Positions 15,932-23,758 of a stretch of 54,761 bases of DNA are shown here, in pieces. The notes beneath the pieces were generated by a model, which saw only the letters and a program-made list of their open reading frames with translations, did no database searches and was not told the DNA's origin. Position numbers and translations under genes: made by a program. Position 1 is the stretch's first letter. Each line of letters opens with the position of its first letter. The stretch is taken from contig DHVG01000004.1 in NCBI GenBank assembly GCA_002412545.1, positions 1 to 54,761 on the forward strand, in the 5' to 3' direction. The stretch is from Elusimicrobia bacterium UBA5214 (GTDB taxonomy: Bacteria > Elusimicrobiota > UBA5214).

Positions 15932-16429
15932 ATGAAAGAGATTTTAGGAATTATTAAGAGTCGGAGAAGTATAAGAAAGTTTACTACTCAAGAAATTGAG
16001 AAAGAAAAAATAGAAAAAATACTTGAAGCCGGACGCTGGGCACCGTCAGGACAGAATAATCAACCATGGAAGTTTTATATAATTAAAGAACGGACTAAAC
16101 GGGTAGAACTGGCTAAACTGACCATTGATGAACGGATAATTAACGACTGCTCTTTATGTATCTGTGTATTTTTAGATAAAGAGTTGATGTATGACCGGAC
16201 GAAAGATTGTCAGGCGATTGGTGCCTGTATCCAGAATATGCTTCTTGAGGCGTATTCACTTGGTCTCGGTTCCTGCTGGTTAGGTGAAATTTTAAAAAAT
16301 AAAGATAAGGTTAACCAATTGCTTGGTTTAACCGAGCGCTACGAACTGATGGCTGTAGTTGCTTTAGGTTACCCAGCACAGGCAGCAAAATCAACCCGTA
16401 GACCATTGAAAGACTTAACTCTCGGATGA
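15932..16429 (+). CDS. Nitroreductase family FMN protein
   Basis: A short (165 aa) flavin reductase of the nitroreductase superfamily. The FMN phosphate-binding start IKSRRSIRKF, the APSGQNNQPWKF active-site segment, and the GLGSCWLGEI helix are clear. Such proteins reduce nitro compounds, quinones or flavins with NAD(P)H as homodimers. Its size matches the minimal family core. The physiological substrate cannot be read from the sequence. The upstream spacer is made of CCGTT-type words. Confidence 0.9.
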   Translation: MKEILGIIKSRRSIRKFTTQEIEKEKIEKILEAGRWAPSGQNNQPWKFYIIKERTKRVELAKLTIDERIINDCSLCICVFLDKELMYDRTKDCQAIGACIQNMLLEAYSLGLGSCWLGEILKNKDKVNQLLGLTERYELMAVVALGYPAQAAKSTRRPLKDLTLG

Positions 16430-16506
16430 GAGAATGATTCAAAACGGATAAAATCCTTCATCTGTTTGAATCCGCTCTAATCTGTTTACATCGGAGGTTT
16501 CTAAAT

Positions 16507-16971
16507 ATGCAAATTAGACGGAAATATCCACGAGTCGGTCCGAAACTTGATGTGACACCGATGGCGGATATGGTCTTTTTACTTTTGATTTTTTTTATGC
16601 TTTCCAGTCCGGTTTTTATGCAACCGGGGATAAAAATTAAATTACCCAAGACAGTAACCGCTGAACCGGAACTGGGAGATAAGCTAATCTTGAATATTAG
16701 TAAGGAAAAGAAACTTATTCTCAATGGTAAAGAAGTGGAATTAGAAAATTTAGAAAGAGAATTACGGTTATCACTTCTGAACCGTGCAGATAAAGTTTTG
16801 ATTGTCCGTGCGGATAAAGAGGTAGAACACGGATTAGTAGTGGAAGCATTAGATAAAGCCAAACTTGCCGGTGCCGAGAAATTAGCCATTGCTACGGAAA
16901 TAAAAAAGGAAGAAGCGCCGAAACCGCCGAAAGGAAAACCGCGCGGAGAACGCAGAAGTAAAAAATCGTAA
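16507..16971 (+). CDS. exbD: ExbD/TolR-type biopolymer transport protein
   Basis: An inner-membrane protein that uses proton motive force with ExbB/TolQ to energise envelope machines. Residues 15-37 hold the hallmark LDVTPMADMVFLLLIFFML with the essential intramembrane Asp. The periplasmic domain follows, ending with the motif HGLVVEALDKAKLAGAEKLAIAT. The C-terminal tail KPPKGKPRGERRSKKS is basic. GGAGG precedes ATG 16507 by 9 nt. No ExbB/TolQ partner or TonB is encoded nearby, so the motor partner must lie elsewhere. The next gene starts 37 bp downstream. Confidence 0.92.
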   Translation: MQIRRKYPRVGPKLDVTPMADMVFLLLIFFMLSSPVFMQPGIKIKLPKTVTAEPELGDKLILNISKEKKLILNGKEVELENLERELRLSLLNRADKVLIVRADKEVEHGLVVEALDKAKLAGAEKLAIATEIKKEEAPKPPKGKPRGERRSKKS

Positions 16972-17008
16972 AAAGCGCAAAAAGTAAACGCAAAGGAGAA
17001 CGCGAGTT

Positions 17009-18148
17009 ATGTATGAATTTAATTTACCGACGAGAATTATTTTTGGGACCGGAACGCTAAATCAATTAGGTAAAGAAGCAAAAAAATTCGGGAGTAATAT
17101 TTTTTTAGTTACCGGACGAAAAGCATTACGCGAGAGCGGGACTTTAGAGAAAGTAGAAAAAATTTTTACTGACGAGGGTTTAGGTTATTTTCTTTATGAC
17201 CGGGTGAATCCGGAACCGGATGTAGAGACCGTTGATGAAACAGTAAGATTATGCCAGAAAAATGATGCAGATTTAGTGGTCGGTATCGGGGGAGGCAGTG
17301 CGATTGATGTGGCGAAAGCAGTTGCCGGGTTGAGCCGAATTGAGAATTTTACGACCGTGGCTGATTATTTAGAAGAAGTGCGTGCAGAAGGCGAAGAAAT
17401 GAAAACTCTTACTGGGGAAGGTTTACCTTTTCTTGCCGTTCCTACCACAAGCGGGAGCGGTGCAGAAGTAACCCTGAATGCCGTAATTGTGAATAAAAAA
17501 TTGAAAACAAAACGCAGTTTCCGTAGTGCTTATCTTTTTGCGAAAGTAGCAATTATTGATCCGGAACTGACCGTCTATCTTTCTCCGCCGATTACTGCTT
17601 CTTCAGGGATGGATGCTTTAACCCATCTCTTAGAAGGTTATCTTTCTAAGAAAGCAAATCCTTTCACTGATACTTTAGCCATTGTCGGAATAAAACTGGT
17701 AAAACAAGTGATTCCTGAAGCAGTAAGAAACGGACATAATTTAGATGCACGGACAACAATGGCCCAGGCGAGTTTATTCGGTGGGATAGTAATTGCTAAT
17801 GCCGGTTTGGGATTGATTCACGGGCTCGGTTCTTTTCTTGGCAGTTTGCATCATCTTCCTCATGGTTTAGCCTGTGCGGTGGTTCTGCCAGCAGTATTAG
17901 AATATAATTTAGAAAGTAGCCCGGAGAGAAAAGGAGTACTTGCATATGTGCTTGAAGGTGAACCAGTAGAAGTAGTGCGTAATTTAATGAAAGAAATCAA
18001 TCTACCGGAACGATTAAGCGATTTAGGGATTAAAGAGAATGATTTGAAAGAATTAGCTGAGAAATCTTTGACTGCCAGTTCAACAAAGAATAATCCCCGT
18101 GAAGTAAACTACGAGGAAGTTTTGAATCTGCTTAAGAAAACATTATAA
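17009..18148 (+). CDS. Iron-containing alcohol dehydrogenase
   Basis: A type III metal-dependent dehydrogenase of 379 aa that interconverts alcohols and aldehydes or ketones with NAD(P)H. The N-terminal Rossmann-like half has GIGGGSAIDVAKA; PTTSGSGAEVT follows. The C-terminal helical half carries the metal ligands in ASSGMDALTHLLEGY and in HGLGSFLGSLHHLPHG. AAGGAG precedes the ATG. Together with the acyl-CoA synthetase downstream it suggests ethanol or aldehyde fermentation, though the actual substrate is unknown. Confidence 0.93.
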   Translation: MYEFNLPTRIIFGTGTLNQLGKEAKKFGSNIFLVTGRKALRESGTLEKVEKIFTDEGLGYFLYDRVNPEPDVETVDETVRLCQKNDADLVVGIGGGSAIDVAKAVAGLSRIENFTTVADYLEEVRAEGEEMKTLTGEGLPFLAVPTTSGSGAEVTLNAVIVNKKLKTKRSFRSAYLFAKVAIIDPELTVYLSPPITASSGMDALTHLLEGYLSKKANPFTDTLAIVGIKLVKQVIPEAVRNGHNLDARTTMAQASLFGGIVIANAGLGLIHGLGSFLGSLHHLPHGLACAVVLPAVLEYNLESSPERKGVLAYVLEGEPVEVVRNLMKEINLPERLSDLGIKENDLKELAEKSLTASSTKNNPREVNYEEVLNLLKKTL

Positions 18149-18285
18149 CACGATTACGGCGATTAAAGGAATACGATATCAGCGATAAAAACTAATTTTA
18201 GCAAAAAATTAAAGGTCTTTGTTGTTATTGTCTCTATCACTGTAATCTCGGTTCTCAAAAAAAATCGTCGTAATCATAATTTACT
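18149..18285. repeat. Spacer with GATTACGGCGATTA-type inverted words
   Basis: CACGATTACGGCGATTA at the left is matched by ATCACTGTAATCTCGG and ATCGTCGTAATCAT at the right, so the spacer can fold on itself. No ribosome site is visible before ATG 18286. A related family lies at 25428-25580. Confidence 0.5.
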
Positions 18286-20469
18286 ATGTTAGAAGAATTT
18301 TTTCAGCCGAAAACAATTGCGGTAATTGGTGCTTCCCGGGAGACACATAAAGTCGGGCATCAAATCTTTAAAAATCTTCTCGGTAATGTAGCGGCGGGAT
18401 TTATCCCGCCAGTCGGTACTGACCGACCGCCATACAAAGTCTATCCAGTTAATCCGAAAACAAACGAAATTCTTGGTGTAAAGACCTACCCTTCAATTAA
18501 AGAAATTCCAGAAAAAATTGATTTGGTGGTGATTGTCATCCCTACCGAATTTGTTGCTCAAACACTGATTGACTGTGGTGAAAGAGGTACTAAAGCAGTA
18601 ATTATTATCACTGCGGGGTTCAAAGAAATTGGTGGTGAAGGATATAAACGGGAACAACAAATTTTAGAAATTGCTCGCAAATATGGAATCCGCATTTTAG
18701 GTCCGAACTGTCTCGGTCTGCTTAATCCGCATTATTTCCTTAATGCTTCTTTTGTAAGTTTCCTGCCAAAGAAGGGTGAAATTGCTTTCATTTCCCAGTC
18801 GGGTGCACTCTGCAGTGCAGTGCTTGACTGGGCGAAAGCCGAAGAGGTAGGTTTTTCTAAATTTGTTAGTTTAGGGAATAAAGCGGATTTAAACGAAATT
18901 GATTTTCTGCTTTCTTTAGTTGATGACGAGGAGACGAAAGTAATTCTTGCCTATTTGGAAGGAATAGAAAATGGGCAGAAATTTATCCGTATCGCTAAAG
19001 AAGTGACGAAAAAGAAATCGGTAATTGTGCTTAAACCAGGTAAAACTGCTGGCGGGAAAAAAGCAATTTCTTCGCATACTGGTACTTTAGCCGGGATGGA
19101 ACAGGCATATGAGGCAGCGTTTAAACAGGCAGGAATAATTCGCGCTGAATCAATGGAAGAACTTTTTGATTACGGTTTGGTTTTTGCCTATCAACCCTTG
19201 CCAAAAGGCAAGCGTGTGGCGATTATTACTAATGCCGGTGGTCCGGGAATAATGGCTACTGACCAGATAGAATCTTTGGGCTTACAACTTGCTTTTTTTC
19301 AAGAAGAGACAATCACTTTTTTAAGAAATAATTTACCTTCCCAAGCGAATATTTATAATCCGGTAGATGTGCTTGGTGATGCACCGGCAAAAAGATACAA
19401 GTTAGCACTTGAAGCGCTGATTAAGGATGAAAATGTAGATGCGATTGTAGTTTTGCTTACTCCACAAGCAGTAAGTGAAGTTGAACAGACGGGTGAAATT
19501 ATTGTTCAATTAGCAAAAGAGGCAAATAAACCAATTCTTGCTTGTTTTATGGGTGAAGCCGGAGTTGAGAAAACACGCAAATTTTTAAACCAGAATAAAA
19601 TACCGAATTATGCTTACCCGGAGAGAGCGATTGCTTGTGTAAAAGCGTTAGTAGAATACAAAAATTGGCGAGAGGAGGCAAGTGCCTCCAGCCAGTTAAT
19701 TTCTCCACCGGGAATGATTATCTCTACGGAAGAGAAAAGGAAGGCAGAAGAAGTTTTAACCAAAGTAAAAAAAGAAAAAAGGTTAAATTTAATTGACTTA
19801 GAAATAAATGAAATACTTTCTCTTTATGGGTTTAAGTTTCCGAAAAGTGGTTTAGCGAAAGCTGATGAGGAGGCAGTTTCTTTAGCCGAAGGGATTGGTT
19901 ATCCGGTAGCATTAAAAATATCTTCTCCGGAGATATTACATAAAACTGATTTTGGGGGAGTACGTTTGAACTTGACCAATAAAGATGCAGTGCGTGACGC
20001 TTTTGAAGCGATGGTCTTAAGAAGTAAAAAATTTTTCCCCGAGGCAGAAATTTATGGATGTTTAGTGCAAGAAATGGTAGAGAAAGGGAAAGAAGTTATT
20101 CTCGGGTTACATCGGGATGTGCAGTTTGGTCCGTTGGTAATGTTTGGTTTAGGTGGAATCTATGTAGAAGTGCTCAAAGATATTTCTTTTCGGGTAGCAC
20201 CATTTAGTTTAGAGGAAGCAAAAGAAATGATGAAAGAGATAAAAGGTTATCCTTTACTGCAAGGTATCCGTGGGGAGAAAGGTGTAGATTTAGATTTACT
20301 TGCTGCTTTAATTATGAATTTATCCCAACTTGCACTTGATTTTACGGAAATTATGGAATTGGATATAAACCCATTATTTGTTTACCCCGTTAGAAACGGT
20401 GGCCTTTCTCACGGGGTAAATAAAGAGCCAATTGTTGTTGATGCAAAACTGACCATAAAAATCGAATAA
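18286..20469 (+). CDS. Acetate-CoA ligase (ADP-forming), fused alpha-beta chain
   Basis: The enzyme converts acetyl-CoA or another acyl-CoA, ADP and phosphate to acid, CoA and ATP, the energy-yielding last step of fermentation in archaea and many candidate phyla. A CoA-binding domain (about 1-140), succinyl-CoA-ligase-like domain with the phospho-His segment ISSHTGTLAG, and a C-terminal ATP-grasp domain (about 500-727, ALKISSPEILHKTD, GGVRLNL) are on one chain. There is no acetyltransferase domain, so it is not a Pat-type regulator. Two palindromic repeats are inserted in frame, at 18393-18427 (residues near 37-50) and 20383-20418 (near 700-712). Confidence 0.93.
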   Translation: MLEEFFQPKTIAVIGASRETHKVGHQIFKNLLGNVAAGFIPPVGTDRPPYKVYPVNPKTNEILGVKTYPSIKEIPEKIDLVVIVIPTEFVAQTLIDCGERGTKAVIIITAGFKEIGGEGYKREQQILEIARKYGIRILGPNCLGLLNPHYFLNASFVSFLPKKGEIAFISQSGALCSAVLDWAKAEEVGFSKFVSLGNKADLNEIDFLLSLVDDEETKVILAYLEGIENGQKFIRIAKEVTKKKSVIVLKPGKTAGGKKAISSHTGTLAGMEQAYEAAFKQAGIIRAESMEELFDYGLVFAYQPLPKGKRVAIITNAGGPGIMATDQIESLGLQLAFFQEETITFLRNNLPSQANIYNPVDVLGDAPAKRYKLALEALIKDENVDAIVVLLTPQAVSEVEQTGEIIVQLAKEANKPILACFMGEAGVEKTRKFLNQNKIPNYAYPERAIACVKALVEYKNWREEASASSQLISPPGMIISTEEKRKAEEVLTKVKKEKRLNLIDLEINEILSLYGFKFPKSGLAKADEEAVSLAEGIGYPVALKISSPEILHKTDFGGVRLNLTNKDAVRDAFEAMVLRSKKFFPEAEIYGCLVQEMVEKGKEVILGLHRDVQFGPLVMFGLGGIYVEVLKDISFRVAPFSLEEAKEMMKEIKGYPLLQGIRGEKGVDLDLLAALIMNLSQLALDFTEIMELDINPLFVYPVRNGGLSHGVNKEPIVVDAKLTIKIE
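18393..18427. repeat. Two adjacent in-frame palindromes in the ADP-forming ligase
   Basis: GGCGGGAT-TT-ATCCCGCC (18393-18410) and GTCGGT-ACTG-ACCGAC (18412-18427) are both perfect. They encode AGFIPPVGTDRPP between the conserved N-terminal helix and VYPVNPK, where family members have only a few residues. Confidence 0.8.
20383..20418. repeat. In-frame palindrome near the C-terminus of the ligase
   Basis: TACCCCGT (20383-20390) pairs with ACGGGGTA (20411-20418), and AGAAA with TTTCT inside. The translated insert VRNGGLSHGVNKEP interrupts the conserved ELDINPLFVYP...VVDA ending of the ATP-grasp domain. Confidence 0.8.
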
Positions 20470-20711
20470 TGCGAATGATAGCGAATAACCCGAATTTAAA
20501 AGTTGTAGTGGCAGAGTTTACTCTGCTTAAAATAGTAGAGCAAGCTCGACTGCTACAGGCTCTAACGCAGATAGTATCGGACTTGGAATTTTCAACGAAT
20601 CGGCAATAACAAAATTATTGTAGGGATAAAACATTGAAAATTTTAGGTCTGGCAGGTTGGGTAAAGATTCTTTAAACAACAAGACAGATATTGTGCTTAA
20701 CGGGAGGTTAA

Positions 20712-21614
20712 ATGTTAGATTCTAAGAAAATTGGACTTGGTTTACTGTTGATTTTTTTGAACCAGTTTTATGTATGGGGGAGTGAAGCCGACATAACAAA
20801 AGCAATAATTTTTAGTACGGTTTTACCTGGCGGTGGGCATCTTTATCTTAAGGAATACAAAGATTTTTCTTTTTATTTGAGCGGAGAACTTGCGTTAGCT
20901 CTCTTTGGACGACAGATAAAAAATAAACTTGAAGAAAATGAACAAAACATTTTTTATCTCCACGCGTATAAACTTCACGAGTTAAATATCTTCAGTGCTT
21001 ATCGGAAAGCAAGAATTTTGAGTAAAAACAAAGATTATTCCTTTCCTATGGATACAACGCCTTTAACTAAACTTTATTCTTCCCCGTTTCACTTGACTAA
21101 TTTGAAAGATAAGTATGTATGGGGATTTGCTATGGCAGGTGCCGTCCTAAATGCGATTGAGGGTTACTTGAATAAGGAAAGAAAGAACTATGACAAAATT
21201 TCCAGTGTGAAAATCATAGGTAAAAATTACAATAGAAACGATGGATTCTTTATTTATCAGGGGCTTTGGATACCAATATCTCTGAATAGTGCAGTGAGTG
21301 AAGAATGCGTCTGGCGTGGGTTAGTGCAAAGTGAATGGGAAAGATTCATAGGTAGAAAAGCGGGACTCTTGGTTAGTTCAGCATTTTTTGGCTTTAGTCA
21401 TGTTTATAGACCAACTGAAACGAAATATTGGATTTATGGAGTAGAAGCGACTTTGGCTGGTATTTACCTCGGCTGGGTCTATCAGAGGAATAACTATCAA
21501 CTGGAAAAACCAATTGCTGCTCATTTTTGGTTTAATGTTCTTGGAGGAACGGCACTTTTTTTAATAGACCCGGAGTCCAATCCTTTGGGGATAAAAGTTA
21601 ACTTCGGTTTTTAA
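20712..21614 (+). CDS. CPBP family intramembrane metalloprotease
   Basis: A membrane protein of 300 aa whose C-terminal half has the three motifs of CAAX protease/bacteriocin-processing (CPBP, formerly Abi) proteins: EECVWR, FFGFSH and HFWFN. The glutamates and histidines form the intramembrane metal site. The N-terminal half has a signal-like helix and an LPGGGHLYLKEY segment seen in DUF5683-like proteins. Substrates are unknown; relatives process prenylated proteins or peptides or give immunity to bacteriocins. GGGAGG precedes ATG 20712. The 240-bp spacer before it holds GCAGAG/CTCTGC-type palindromes and no gene. Confidence 0.85.
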   Translation: MLDSKKIGLGLLLIFLNQFYVWGSEADITKAIIFSTVLPGGGHLYLKEYKDFSFYLSGELALALFGRQIKNKLEENEQNIFYLHAYKLHELNIFSAYRKARILSKNKDYSFPMDTTPLTKLYSSPFHLTNLKDKYVWGFAMAGAVLNAIEGYLNKERKNYDKISSVKIIGKNYNRNDGFFIYQGLWIPISLNSAVSEECVWRGLVQSEWERFIGRKAGLLVSSAFFGFSHVYRPTETKYWIYGVEATLAGIYLGWVYQRNNYQLEKPIAAHFWFNVLGGTALFLIDPESNPLGIKVNFGF

Positions 21615-21774
21615 GGAGCGTAAAATATTTCAACACATAAAACATGGGAAAAGAAAACTTTAAATTTCGGATTATTTTTAGTATTTATGCGGTTTTGCTG
21701 TTTGGTATAAAAAATAAAAAAAATTGGGAACGGAGGTAATTTTCCCGATACAATTCGTGATGAGAAAGTAATTT

Positions 21775-22331
21775 ATGAACAAAATTATTCCTAAGAGAGA
21801 ATCAGAGAATATTGAATTTAAGAAATCCACTGCAGAATTAAATCAAGCATTAGTAGACCTTTGTGCGTTTGCTAACAGCGGTACGGGAACAGTTTATTTT
21901 TAGCAGGATATATTGAGCGTTGGGGCACAGGCATAGAAAAAATGAATCGGCTGATGCAGGAACAAGGACTTCCTATTCCAGAATACAAAGAAATTTCAGG
22001 AAATTTTGTAGTAATTTTTAAGAGAAAAGAGATTAAAGTCGGTGAGCAAGTCATTGAGCAAGTTGTCCTAAGTCGGGACCAAGTCGGGACTAAGTTGGGA
22101 CTAAGTTGGGATGAAATTGAACATTTGCTGTCTTTTTGTTCTAAGGAGCAAGCGATATCTAATATTCAAAGGCAATTCAAATGGACGAATCGCACAAAAT
22201 TTAGAAATAAATATATTAATCCTTTATTGCAGGAAGGATTTTTGAAAATGACCATTCCCGATAAACCACAGAGTAGTAAACAGCGGTATGTTATAACTGA
22301 AAAAGGAAAACAGGTATTAGAATCAAGTTAA
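21775..22331 (+). pseudogene. Degraded AlbA_2-family ATP-binding regulator
   Basis: The first 42 codons (21775-21903) encode the start of an AlbA_2/Schlafen-like domain (RESENIEFKKSTAEL...LCAFANSGTGTVYF), then a stop. A different frame continues at once with AGYIERWGTGIEKMNRLMQ, which belongs to the far C-terminal HATPase_c_4 part of the same family, then a winged helix ending at 22331. Some 250 codons in between are missing and the two parts are out of frame, so the gene is dead. The piece from ATG 21942 is open for 129 codons but is unlikely to be functional. Confidence 0.8.
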
Positions 22332-22344
22332 GCCGTGAAAATGA

Positions 22345-22497
22345 TTTGAAGAAAAAATTGAGAAAGAAGAATTACATATTCTTGAGGTAAATGAAAGGCA
22401 GAGGAAAGCAATTGAATATATCAAAGAAAAAGGGAGTATCAGTAGGAAAGAATACGCATTGTTAAATAGAACTTGTGTTCAGGGGGAGGAAAATAAA
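22345..22497 (+). pseudogene. Remnant of an AlbA_2-type regulator C-terminus
   Basis: An open stretch with no start codon encodes VNERQRKAIEYIKEKGSIS followed by RKEYALLNRT. This is the typical C-terminal winged helix of AlbA_2/RecG-like ATP-binding regulators. It is preceded by a stop at 22342-22344 and runs in frame into the next gene. It may be a piece of the same decayed gene as 21775-22331 or of a tandem copy. Confidence 0.6.
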
Positions 22498-23631
22498 ATG
22501 AAAAGTATTTATTTACTTTCGGCACAACCGTATTCAGGTAAAAGTTTAATTATTGTTGGGTTAGGTTTACATTTCCAAGAAGAGGGTCTTCAGGTTGGTT
22601 ATTTTAAACCTTTTGGTACAGCGATAAAGGGAGAAGCAGGTAGCAGTAAGCAGGAAGTAGTAAGTCCCGCCCTTATGGCGAGCCAAAAGGGCGGGATTGA
22701 AGAGGATGCTTATTCAGTAAAAGAAGTGCTCGGTTTAAAGGAAGCGATAGAAAAAATCTGTCCGGTTTTAGTCACCCGGGAACTAATCAGTAATATCCTT
22801 TCTGCCCCGCCTGCCGGCGAGGCAGGTAAGAGTAAAGAAAATTTTCTGGAAAAAATTACAACTAATTTCAATTCAGTAGCGAAAGGTAAAGATTTAGTTT
22901 TTATTGATGGTGCTGGTGATTTTAGTGAAGGATGCATTTTTGATTTACCGGTAGAAAAGATTGTAGAGATTACCAAAAGTAAAGTTATTTTAGTCCTCAA
23001 ATATGAACAAGATATAATTCTGGATATCCTTCTAAGAGCGAAAGATATTTTTAAAGATAATTTTTTAGGTGCAATAATTAACTATGTCCCGTTGAGTCAA
23101 ATTGATTATTTTACTGATGTAATTCTTCCCTACTTAGAAAAAAGAAAAATTGAAATTTTTGCTTTTTTCCCGAAAGATATCTTACTTGCTGCGGTTACGG
23201 TGAGAGAAATTGTTGAACATTTGAATGCGCAAGTGCTTTGTGGTAAGGATAAACTTGATGAATTAGTAGAGAATTTTACGGTTGGGGCGATGCATCCGGA
23301 ACATGCCTTACGCTATTTCCGTAAAATTGCCAATAAGGCAGTAATTACCGGTGGTGACCGTGCGGATATACAACTGGCTGCCTTGGAAACAGCAACAAAA
23401 TGTTTAATTCTTACTGGTAATTTAAGACCGGATTCGTTAGTTTTATGCAAAGCAGTAGATTTAGGTATACCGATGCTTTCGGTTGCTTATGATACTTTTA
23501 CGACGGTAGAATTGATTGAGGAAATCACTAAAAAGATACCTTTTCACGGAGCAAGAAAAATTGAACGGATGAAAGAACTGTTCAAGACAAAATTTGATTT
23601 CAAAAAATTTAAAACTCTCCTGGGGATATAA
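22498..23631 (+). CDS. BioD-like P-loop and DRTGG domain protein
   Basis: This protein resembles the N-terminal part of long phosphotransacetylases. It has a dethiobiotin-synthetase-like P-loop domain (SAQPYSGKSLI at the start, then FIDGAGDFSEG) and a DRTGG domain (about 250-350) with VGAMHPEHALRYFRK, VITGGDRADIQLAAL and LILTGNLRP. There is no phosphotransacetylase catalytic domain. Such stand-alone proteins may sense nucleotides or metabolites in acetate metabolism, which fits the nearby ADP-forming ligase, but this is inference. The start at 22498 has GGGGAGG 8 nt upstream; a longer reading would include the pseudogene remnant. Two palindromes are inserted in frame. Confidence 0.82.
   Translation: MKSIYLLSAQPYSGKSLIIVGLGLHFQEEGLQVGYFKPFGTAIKGEAGSSKQEVVSPALMASQKGGIEEDAYSVKEVLGLKEAIEKICPVLVTRELISNILSAPPAGEAGKSKENFLEKITTNFNSVAKGKDLVFIDGAGDFSEGCIFDLPVEKIVEITKSKVILVLKYEQDIILDILLRAKDIFKDNFLGAIINYVPLSQIDYFTDVILPYLEKRKIEIFAFFPKDILLAAVTVREIVEHLNAQVLCGKDKLDELVENFTVGAMHPEHALRYFRKIANKAVITGGDRADIQLAALETATKCLILTGNLRPDSLVLCKAVDLGIPMLSVAYDTFTTVELIEEITKKIPFHGARKIERMKELFKTKFDFKKFKTLLGI
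22665..22696. repeat. In-frame palindrome in the DRTGG gene
   Basis: Perfect arms TCCCGCCCTT (22665-22674) and AAGGGCGGGA (22687-22696) around a 12-nt loop. It encodes PALMASQKGGIEE within a variable loop of the P-loop domain. Upstream bases are low-complexity GCAGGTAGCAG words. Confidence 0.8.
22810..22826. repeat. Short in-frame palindrome in the DRTGG gene
   Basis: CCTGCC-GGCGA-GGCAGG is a perfect 6-bp inverted repeat within GC-rich codons for APPAGEAGKS. Its base composition is far above that of the surrounding gene. Confidence 0.65.
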
Positions 23632-23758
23632 TTGGATAACGGATGCAAACGGATTGTGGCAGATTCATACAGATGACGGATTTTGGCGGATTCATGCGGA
23701 TGAAAGACCTTATCCGTCTGTATCTGCTATAATCTGTCTGAATCAAACTGTTTGAATA
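23632..23758. repeat. Spacer of CGGATTCAAACAGAT-type words in both orientations
   Basis: The left half repeats ACGGATGCAAACGGATT, CAGATTCATACAGATGACGGAT and CGGATTCATGCGGATGA. The right half carries the reverse complements (TATCCGTCTGTATCTG, AATCTGTCTGAATC). The whole spacer can form a long imperfect hairpin. It includes TATAAT (near 23729) but no matching -35. Confidence 0.6.

Noticed and set aside
18286..20469. Pat-type protein lysine acetyltransferase
   Set aside because: That family has the same ligase-like part but adds a GNAT domain, which is missing here.
21644..21739. 31-codon ORF between the CPBP gene and the pseudogene
   Set aside because: No ribosome site and no recognisable similarity; it lies next to gene debris and could be chance.
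20712..22497. An active defence island (CPBP protease plus AlbA_2 regulators)
   Set aside because: The AlbA_2 genes are broken and no nuclease, toxin or phage-sensing gene accompanies them.
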